Assembly: GCA_900766325.1 (NCBI GenBank)
Contig: CAAFVA010000018.1
Coordinates: forward strand, 1-10,581
DNA: 10,581 bases
From: Bacilli bacterium
GTDB taxonomy: Bacteria; Bacillota_I; Bacilli_A; RF39; UBA660
Reading direction: 5' to 3'
The notes under the pieces are model-generated. The model saw only the letters and a program-made list of their open reading frames with translations. It searched no databases and was not told the origin of the DNA. The translations under genes and the position numbers were made by a program. Positions 5,586-10,581 of the stretch are shown one piece after another (within the stretch, counting starts at the first letter, position 1; every line of letters starts with the position of its first letter).

Positions 5586-7061
5586 ATGCAAATAAAACTT
5601 AGTATTAATGTTAGTGACACTCCATCCGTTAGTATCATTAAAGATTTAAACTTGATTGATTTATGTATATATTCTGATTTGCAAGTTACATTTAAAGATT
5701 TGATAAATAAAGATAACGTTTTAAATTTATTAGAAAAAACAAGACAAGAAGAGAAAAAAATTTATGGTGTTTATATAACAAAAATGCCAGAAAATATTGT
5801 ACTTTACTTATCTAACTTAAAAAACACTAGTGAAGTATTATTTTTAGTTGATGAAAATAAAAGTATAAAAGAAAACTATGAGTTGATTAGACGTTTTCTT
5901 TTAAAAAATAAAGAGCTGAAAGATAAAAAAGTGATTTTAGATAATGAACTTTTATTAACTGATACCGAAAAAATAGAGTATTTATTTAATTATTTTAATG
6001 ACTTTACTAATGTATATGTGATTTTAAAAGGTGAAACTTCAAAAGTGAATTTGAAAAAACTAAAAGATATAATAGAAAAAATAGATAACATAGTATTAAA
6101 AATAAATAAACAACCACTTAGTCCTTTTGAAAAGGCAATGTATGCTTATGATCTGGTTAGAGATAGAAAATACAAAAAAGCTATTAATGAAGATAATAAT
6201 GCTATCTCAAGAGAACTTCCTTACGTTTTGTTTGAAGAAGAAATTGTTTGTTTAGGATTTGCAAACATATATAATTGTGTTTTACAAAAACTTGGAATAA
6301 ATTCGGAAGTTTGCATTTTAATGTCAAAGACTGATGAAAAAAAGGGCCATGCAAGAAACGTTATGTACTTAAAAGATGATAAGTATGACATAGAGGGTGT
6401 ATATTTTTCTGACCCAACGTTTGATTCGAAAAAAAATAATAATGATTTTTTGTATAGCTATCGAAATTTTTGTAAACCATACTTATTTTTTAAAAAGAAA
6501 AAATACGTTGATGGTTACGAATTATTATTAGATGATTTTGAAGGTTTAATTAATGAGTATATTGAAAATGGAATAAATGACATTTCAATTTCAGAATTAG
6601 ACTGGCTAGATAGTTATGTTAATATAATTAATCGATTATCACGGTTGATTGAAGGTAAAAGAATAATTGGCATTCCAAAAGCCATGATAACAAAAGATAA
6701 GTTTAAAGAAAAAATTGATAAGTATAAAAAATTTTTTAATAGCCCTATTAGTGCAGAAAAGTTTTTAAAAGCCTTAGAAGTAGTAAGAAAAGAAGAATAC
6801 TTAAATAATCCGGAAAAATACCCGTATGGTTATGAGGCTTTTTTGCTTGCAGCCTTGAATTCTTCTTTTAAATTTAATTATTTAACCGGTGAGGAAAGAT
6901 TCTTATTAGCGGTTTTAGGTAAAGACTATAATCTTAATTATAATATCGAAAAAAAATATCGTTCTTATGTTGATGAAACAGGCTATGGAAAAGAAGCAGA
7001 ACAAATAAAACTTGCTACCGTACTTAAAAAAGCAGAGGTTAAAAAGAAAGGTAAAAATTAA
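5586..7061 (+). CDS. Transglutaminase-like cysteine protease-fold protein (491 aa)
   Basis: The centre of this 491-residue protein carries a transglutaminase/papain-like core. The segment SPFEKAMYAYDLVRDRKYK (about 180-198) leads to EEIVCLGFANIYNCVLQKLGI with candidate nucleophile Cys222, then KGHARNVMYL with His255, then YFSDPTFD with Asp276, in the usual Cys-His-Asp order and spacing. No signal peptide or membrane helix is seen, so it is probably cytoplasmic, unlike most bacterial wall-linked members. Residues 1-170 form an alternating strand/helix region that I do not recognise, and residues 300-491 are helical and lysine-rich, also unrecognised. It could be a protease, an amidase or a cross-linking enzyme; sequence does not decide. 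The ATG at 5586 has AAAGGAAG ten bases upstream. An internal in-phase AAAAAAG (6338-6344) is present without frame damage. Confidence 0.8.
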   Translation: MQIKLSINVSDTPSVSIIKDLNLIDLCIYSDLQVTFKDLINKDNVLNLLEKTRQEEKKIYGVYITKMPENIVLYLSNLKNTSEVLFLVDENKSIKENYELIRRFLLKNKELKDKKVILDNELLLTDTEKIEYLFNYFNDFTNVYVILKGETSKVNLKKLKDIIEKIDNIVLKINKQPLSPFEKAMYAYDLVRDRKYKKAINEDNNAISRELPYVLFEEEIVCLGFANIYNCVLQKLGINSEVCILMSKTDEKKGHARNVMYLKDDKYDIEGVYFSDPTFDSKKNNNDFLYSYRNFCKPYLFFKKKKYVDGYELLLDDFEGLINEYIENGINDISISELDWLDSYVNIINRLSRLIEGKRIIGIPKAMITKDKFKEKIDKYKKFFNSPISAEKFLKALEVVRKEEYLNNPEKYPYGYEAFLLAALNSSFKFNYLTGEERFLLAVLGKDYNLNYNIEKKYRSYVDETGYGKEAEQIKLATVLKKAEVKKKGKN

Positions 7062-7078
7062 TATTTTTGCCTTTTTTT
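7047..7078 (+). terminator. Intrinsic terminator overlapping the stop codon
   Basis: A 12-bp stem (7047-7058 / 7063-7074, one U-G pair) has a four-base TAAT loop containing the TAA stop (7059-7061) of the transglutaminase-like gene. The T-run extends to 7078. The last four codons therefore form the terminator's left arm. Confidence 0.85.
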
Positions 7079-7080
7079 CA

Positions 7081-7098
7081 TACAATTATTTAGGTGAT
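7081..7098 (+). promoter_or_regulatory. Candidate -10 and RBS of the carboxypeptidase gene
   Basis: TACAAT (7081-7086) is followed after five bases by AGGTGAT (7092-7098), then five bases to the TTG start. No -35 is visible, and its position would fall in the preceding terminator hairpin. The RBS fixes TTG at 7104 as the start. Confidence 0.5.
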
Positions 7099-7103
7099 AA
7101 ACT

Positions 7104-8162
7104 TTGAAAAAAGTCTTTTTATTAGTTATATTGTTATTAATTGTCCCATTTAGAGTTAATGCTTACAACTTAGGTGAAGCAGCAATATTAATGGAAGAAG
7201 ATACTAAAAGAGTACTTGTTTCAAAAAACATGAGTAAGAAAAAACTTATTGCATCAACAACGAAAATCATGACCGCGGTAATTGCAATAGAATCGGAAAA
7301 ATTAAATAAAACCGTCACGGTAACCGATAAAGTTTTGGAAAGCTATGGATCAGCGATATATTTAAGCATTGGTGAGAAAATGAAGTTAGAAGACATGGTA
7401 TATGGTCTTATGATGCAAAGTGGAAATGATGCGGCTTTAATGATTGCGGAGTACTTGGGAGGAGAAGAAAAATTCGTAGAGAAAATGAATGAGAAGGCAA
7501 AAGAAATCGGAATGAAAAACACGGTTTTTACAAACCCTCATGGTTTAGATGAGAAAACAGAGAATTATTCAACCGCATACGATATGGCACTTTTAATGCG
7601 TTATGCAAATGATGATCCTATCTTTAGAAAGATAACAGGGTGTAAAAAGCACACCGTTAAAACAGAAGAGAAAACTTACGTTTGGGCAAATAAAAATAAA
7701 TTATTATACACTTATGAATATACAACGGGAGGTAAAACAGGTTATACTGATAAGGCTAAAAGAACGCTTGTTACTTCCGCATCTAAAGATGGTATGAATT
7801 TAATAGTTGTTACTTTAAATGATCCAAATGACTTTGAAAATCATGAAGAACTTTATGAGTATGGATTTGATAATTATAGCATGGTAAAGGTTTTTGATAA
7901 AGATAAAATGAACATAGAAAATAAAAACATATATGCTCTAGATGATTATTATTATCCTGTTACTGATGCTGAAAAAGACTTAATAAACATAGAGTATAAC
8001 TTAAAAGATAAAGATGATTATACGAATGATGAAGAAGTCGGAAAAGCAATTATAAAACTAGGGGGCAAAACCATTCATGAAGAAAAACTTTATATTAACA
8101 TTAAAGAAAAAAATAATACTAAAAAAGGTTGGTTTTCTAAGTTTTTAGATATGTTATTTTGA
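7104..8162 (+). CDS. D-alanyl-D-alanine carboxypeptidase (peptidase S11, PBP5-like)
   Basis: This is a serine DD-carboxypeptidase that removes the terminal D-Ala from peptidoglycan pentapeptides at the outer membrane face and limits cross-linking. The start is TTG, chosen because AGGTGAT lies five bases upstream and because a signal peptide follows immediately (Lys2-Lys3, hydrophobic 4-15, cleavage expected after RVNA at residue 20). The three penicillin-binding motifs are present: SxxK as STTK (51-54), SxN as SGN (106-108) and KTG (211-213). About 110 residues follow the catalytic domain. They end in an aromatic amphipathic stretch, GWFSKFLDMLF, that resembles the C-terminal membrane anchor of PBP5-type enzymes. 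The 352 residues are within the family's range. It might be called dacA or dacF; I leave the symbol open because paralogues cannot be separated here. Confidence 0.94.
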   Translation: MKKVFLLVILLLIVPFRVNAYNLGEAAILMEEDTKRVLVSKNMSKKKLIASTTKIMTAVIAIESEKLNKTVTVTDKVLESYGSAIYLSIGEKMKLEDMVYGLMMQSGNDAALMIAEYLGGEEKFVEKMNEKAKEIGMKNTVFTNPHGLDEKTENYSTAYDMALLMRYANDDPIFRKITGCKKHTVKTEEKTYVWANKNKLLYTYEYTTGGKTGYTDKAKRTLVTSASKDGMNLIVVTLNDPNDFENHEELYEYGFDNYSMVKVFDKDKMNIENKNIYALDDYYYPVTDAEKDLINIEYNLKDKDDYTNDEEVGKAIIKLGGKTIHEEKLYINIKEKNNTKKGWFSKFLDMLF

Positions 8163-8168
8163 AAAAAG

Positions 8169-8196
8169 AATGGTTAAATATGCGTTAACCATTTTT
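8169..8196 (+). terminator. Intrinsic terminator of the carboxypeptidase gene
   Basis: A 9-bp perfect stem, AATGGTTAA (8169-8177) / TTAACCATT (8185-8193), has a 7-base loop and a T-run. It begins seven bases after the TGA stop, which supports TGA being a real stop and not tryptophan. Confidence 0.9.
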
Positions 8197-8204
8197 TATT
8201 TTTC

Positions 8205-8233
8205 TTGACATCAAGCAAGATAAATTTTACAAT
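8205..8233 (+). promoter_or_regulatory. Sigma-A promoter of rny
   Basis: TTGACA (8205-8210), a 17-base spacer, and TACAAT (8228-8233). The predicted start of transcription is near 8240, giving a leader of about 34 bases with an AGGAGG RBS. Confidence 0.85.
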
Positions 8234-8238
8234 ATAAG

Positions 8239-8255
8239 TGTATATTTGTTATACA
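8239..8255 (+). repeat. Hairpin at the predicted 5' end of rny mRNA
   Basis: TGTATA (8239-8244) and TATACA (8250-8255) form a 6-bp stem with a 5-base loop; a flanking G-U pair can extend it. It lies at the predicted transcript 5' end and ten bases or fewer before the AGGAGG RBS. It could stabilise the mRNA against 5' decay or act in control of RNase Y, or be a DNA operator. All of these are inference. Confidence 0.4.
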
Positions 8256-8273
8256 TAATAAGGAGGATTTAAA

Positions 8274-9827
8274 ATGGGAAATGTATTAGTTCCTGTTTTA
8301 CTTCTAATAGTTGGATTATTTGTTGGAGCGATTATCGCTTTTGTCATAATGACATTAAAGAAAAAAAATGAAGAACATAAAGCTTCTAGCATAATTGAAA
8401 AAGCTAAAAAAGAAGCTGAAAAAGCAAAGAGAGATGCTCTTTTAGAAGCGAAAGAAGAAGCTTATAAACTAAAGCTTGAAACGGATAAGGAAATTAAGGA
8501 AAAGAAAAGTGAACTCAAGGAAAACGAAGAACGTTTACTACAACGTGAGAACAGCATTGATAGGCGTGATGGATTACTTCAAAATCGTGAGCAAATGTTA
8601 GATGAAAAAGAAAATGGAATTATCCAAAAACAAAAAGATATTCAAAAATTAGAAGAGAAAGCAGAAAACGTAATTAAAGAACAAATAGAAAAATTAGAGA
8701 AAATATCTGGTTTTTCTAAGAAACAAGCAAAAGAAGAAATTATGAAGCAAGTTGAAATATCCATGAGTGCGGAAATATCAGCTTACATAAAAGAAAAAGA
8801 AGCAGAGGCGAAGCTTGAAGTAGATAAAAAAGCAAAAAATTTACTTGTTGAATCAATGCAAAAGTATGCATCAGACGTAACGAATGAGCAAACCGTTAGT
8901 GTTGTTTCCTTGCCAAATGACGACATGAAGGGAAGAATAATTGGTAGGGAAGGAAGAAACATTAGGACCATTGAGGCGGTAACCGGAGTTGATCTTATTA
9001 TTGATGATACCCCTGAAGCAATTGTATTATCAAGTTTTGATCCATTAAGAAGGGAAATTGCAAAACAAACGATTGAAGCTTTAATTAAAGATGGAAGAAT
9101 TCATCCTTCTAGAATAGAGGAGCTATATGATAAGACTTGTAAAGAGTTAAATGTAAAAATAAGGGAATATGGTGAAGAAGCCATGTTTGAACTTGGAATT
9201 ACAAAGCTTGATCCAGAGTTGGTTACTATTCTAGGGAAGTTAAACTTTAGAACTAGTTATGGTCAAAATGCGTTACAGCATTCAAAAGAAGTTGCACATT
9301 TAGCTGGTATAATGGCAGCGGAAATAGGAGAAAACGTAGCACTTGCTAAACGTGCAGGATTACTTCATGATATTGGAAAAGCAATTGATTTTGAAGTAGA
9401 AGGAAGCCACGTTGAAATAGGTGCAGACCTTGCTAGAAAGTATGGTGAGGATGGTGTTGTAATAAACGCGATAGAATCACACCACGGAGATAAGAATCCT
9501 AATTCAATTATATCTGTGTTAGTTGCTGTTGCGGATGCTTTATCTGCCGCAAGGCCTGGAGCAAGAAATGATTCCTTAGAAAACTATGTAAAAAGACTTG
9601 AACAATTAGAATCTATCGCAATGGATTTTGACGGTGTTGAAAAAGCGTATGCAATGCAAGCCGGAAGAGAATTAAGAGTAGTTGTTGAACCTGAAAAAAT
9701 TGATGATGTTGGCAGTTACAAAACCGCAAGGGACATAAAAGATAGAATTGAAAAAGAGATGCAGTATCCTGGAACCGTTAAAGTAACCGTAATAAGAGAA
9801 ACCAGGGCAACTGAAGAAGCTAAATAG
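8274..9827 (+). CDS. rny: Ribonuclease Y
   Basis: RNase Y is a membrane-anchored endoribonuclease that initiates mRNA decay in Bacillota. All expected parts are present at the typical 517 residues: an N-terminal transmembrane helix (about 5-27), a long charged coiled coil (about 30-200), a KH RNA-binding domain with the GxxG loop in GRIIGREGRNIR (220-231), and an HD phosphohydrolase domain. The metal-binding residues of the HD domain are visible: His336 in LQHSKEV, the HD pair His365-Asp366 in GLLHDIGKA, His403-His404 in ESHHGD and Asp421 in VADALSAARPGAR. The conserved C-terminal domain ends in TVKVTVIRETRA. The ATG at 8274 has AGGAGG at 7 bases. The gene is monocistronic, with a good promoter and a strong terminator. 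Confidence 0.98.
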   Translation: MGNVLVPVLLLIVGLFVGAIIAFVIMTLKKKNEEHKASSIIEKAKKEAEKAKRDALLEAKEEAYKLKLETDKEIKEKKSELKENEERLLQRENSIDRRDGLLQNREQMLDEKENGIIQKQKDIQKLEEKAENVIKEQIEKLEKISGFSKKQAKEEIMKQVEISMSAEISAYIKEKEAEAKLEVDKKAKNLLVESMQKYASDVTNEQTVSVVSLPNDDMKGRIIGREGRNIRTIEAVTGVDLIIDDTPEAIVLSSFDPLRREIAKQTIEALIKDGRIHPSRIEELYDKTCKELNVKIREYGEEAMFELGITKLDPELVTILGKLNFRTSYGQNALQHSKEVAHLAGIMAAEIGENVALAKRAGLLHDIGKAIDFEVEGSHVEIGADLARKYGEDGVVINAIESHHGDKNPNSIISVLVAVADALSAARPGARNDSLENYVKRLEQLESIAMDFDGVEKAYAMQAGRELRVVVEPEKIDDVGSYKTARDIKDRIEKEMQYPGTVKVTVIRETRATEEAK

Positions 9828-9833
9828 TATAAT

Positions 9834-9866
9834 AAAAAGCAATAAACATATGTTTGTTGCTTTTTT
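9834..9866 (+). terminator. Intrinsic terminator of rny
   Basis: A long stem pairs AAAAAGCAATAAAC (9834-9847) with GTTTGTTGCTTTTT (9852-9865), with one U-G pair and an ATAT loop, and it ends in a T-run. The A/T-rich base of the stem makes it potentially usable on both strands. Confidence 0.9.
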
Positions 9867-9868
9867 CA

Positions 9869-9885
9869 TATTATTTAATAGGAGG
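9869..9885 (+). promoter_or_regulatory. Candidate -10 and RBS of the YutH-like gene
   Basis: TATTAT (9869-9874, 5 of 6 consensus matches) is followed after five bases by AGGAGG (9880-9885), six bases before the ATG at 9892. The RBS is convincing. The promoter is weak evidence because no -35 is seen and the DNA is AT-rich. Confidence 0.35.
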
Positions 9886-9891
9886 CCCAAT

Positions 9892-10581
9892 ATGAAAAAC
9901 ATACTTAATTACTATTATAGTCTTCACCCAACTGAAATATCAAATGAAGACGATAAATATTTTTTTGATTATCTTGAATGTAAGTATGTTTTTGCACCGT
10001 TTAAAAGACCGCTTTCTGATATTGACTGCTTATATAAAATAAATAGACAAATGATATCAAGAGAAATACTGGTTCATGAAATAATCGTTAATAACGAAAG
10101 TAAAATATTAACTTATGTAAATAATATACCATACGTTTTAATGGAGCTTTATATAAATCTAGATGCAAGAATAAATTTGCCCGAAGTGTGTTATATTAAT
10201 AATAATTCGGTGGGGATAGAATGTGAAAAACTTTTAAATAGGTATGATTGGGCTTCATTATGGGAAACAAAAAATGATTATTTTGAAGCCCAAATAAATG
10301 AAATTGGTAAAAAGTATCCTAACCTTTGCAACTACGCAAATTATTATATTGGCCTGGCCGAAAACGCTATACTATACGTTAAAGAGGCAAATAAAATAGA
10401 TGACGTAGCATTAATAAGTATTTGTCATAAAAGAATAAACTCAAAAGATAATTTATTTGAATTGTATAATCCATTAAATTACGTTCATGATTATAGGGTA
10501 AGAGATGTTTGTGAGTATATTAAATCCTCTTTTTTTAACGGGGATGATGCTTATGAAATCGTGAAAGAATATTTTAATAAT
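9892..10581 (+). CDS. YutH/CotS-like protein, kinase-fold family (3' end outside window)
   Basis: 230 codons are visible and the frame is open at the right edge. The ATG has AGGAGG six bases upstream. The C-terminal half resembles the Bacillus YutH/CotS family of spore-coat-associated proteins with an aminoglycoside-phosphotransferase-like fold. The matching segments are W-x-x-LW-x-x-K-x-DYFEAQ (120-134), then YYIGLAENAILY (151-162), then SICHKRI (176-182) at the place of the kinase catalytic loop, then DYRVRDVCEYIK (200-211). The catalytic loop lacks a clear HxD aspartate, so kinase activity is doubtful. The N-terminal lobe is poorly conserved in what I can recall. No signal peptide or membrane helix is present. 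A spore-coat role is known only for Bacillus relatives; whether this organism sporulates cannot be judged here. Confidence 0.6.
   Translation, partial: MKNILNYYYSLHPTEISNEDDKYFFDYLECKYVFAPFKRPLSDIDCLYKINRQMISREILVHEIIVNNESKILTYVNNIPYVLMELYINLDARINLPEVCYINNNSVGIECEKLLNRYDWASLWETKNDYFEAQINEIGKKYPNLCNYANYYIGLAENAILYVKEANKIDDVALISICHKRINSKDNLFELYNPLNYVHDYRVRDVCEYIKSSFFNGDDAYEIVKEYFNN

Noticed and set aside
8160..8186. TGA read as tryptophan, extending the carboxypeptidase by eight residues
   Set aside because: All tryptophans in the genes are TGG, no gene has an internal TGA, and a terminator stem begins seven bases after the TGA.
1..10581. CRISPR arrays, insertion sequences, tRNA or rRNA genes, riboswitches, phage or defence modules
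   Set aside because: No spaced repeats, transposase motifs, cloverleaf-type GC-rich segments or long structured leaders were found. Intergenic gaps are mostly under 130 bases and hold promoters and terminators.

Overview
The window is low-GC, lysine-, asparagine- and isoleucine-rich DNA, as in a Gram-positive Bacillota. It carries Bacilli-type genes: polymerase III delta (HolA), RNase Y, a CIRCE heat-shock operator, a UPF0736/DUF3603 protein and a YutH-like protein. Undecaprenyl-diphosphate phosphatase and a D-Ala-D-Ala carboxypeptidase show that the cell makes peptidoglycan, so it is not a wall-less mollicute. All tryptophans in the clear genes are TGG, and TGA is a stop (1806-1808 and 8160-8162), so the standard bacterial code applies. 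My inference is an uncultured Bacilli lineage near Erysipelotrichia/RF39. The exact taxon cannot be read from the sequence.

Layout: the 3' part of holA (1-403) is followed by an untracked 33-residue single-pass membrane protein (460-561). A bidirectional terminator then separates it from the convergent uppP (minus strand, 1423-611). After a divergent promoter region come a small two-helix membrane protein and a DUF3603 protein that overlap by 17 bases, then a lipoprotein (2481-3017). htpG (3132-4991) follows behind a consensus promoter overlapped by a CIRCE inverted repeat. Next is a short HAD hydrolase gene split by a -1 frame change exactly at an in-phase A-AAA-AAG heptamer (5049-5518). It is followed by a 491-residue transglutaminase-like protein, a TTG-started D-Ala-D-Ala carboxypeptidase, RNase Y, and the first 230 codons of a YutH/CotS-like gene that runs off the window.

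Most genes are separate units. Each has its own promoter and most end in a clear intrinsic terminator. Envelope functions recur: UppP recycles the lipid carrier, the carboxypeptidase trims peptidoglycan stem peptides, and there is a lipoprotein and two small membrane proteins. HtpG (protein folding under stress) and RNase Y (mRNA turnover) are housekeeping genes. I see no mobile element, CRISPR array, tRNA, rRNA or defence system, and no clear new multi-gene system. The observations most worth following up are the HAD frameshift, the CIRCE control of htpG, the unannotated microprotein, the very short promoter-to-start distances of several genes, and a hairpin at the predicted 5' end of the rny transcript.
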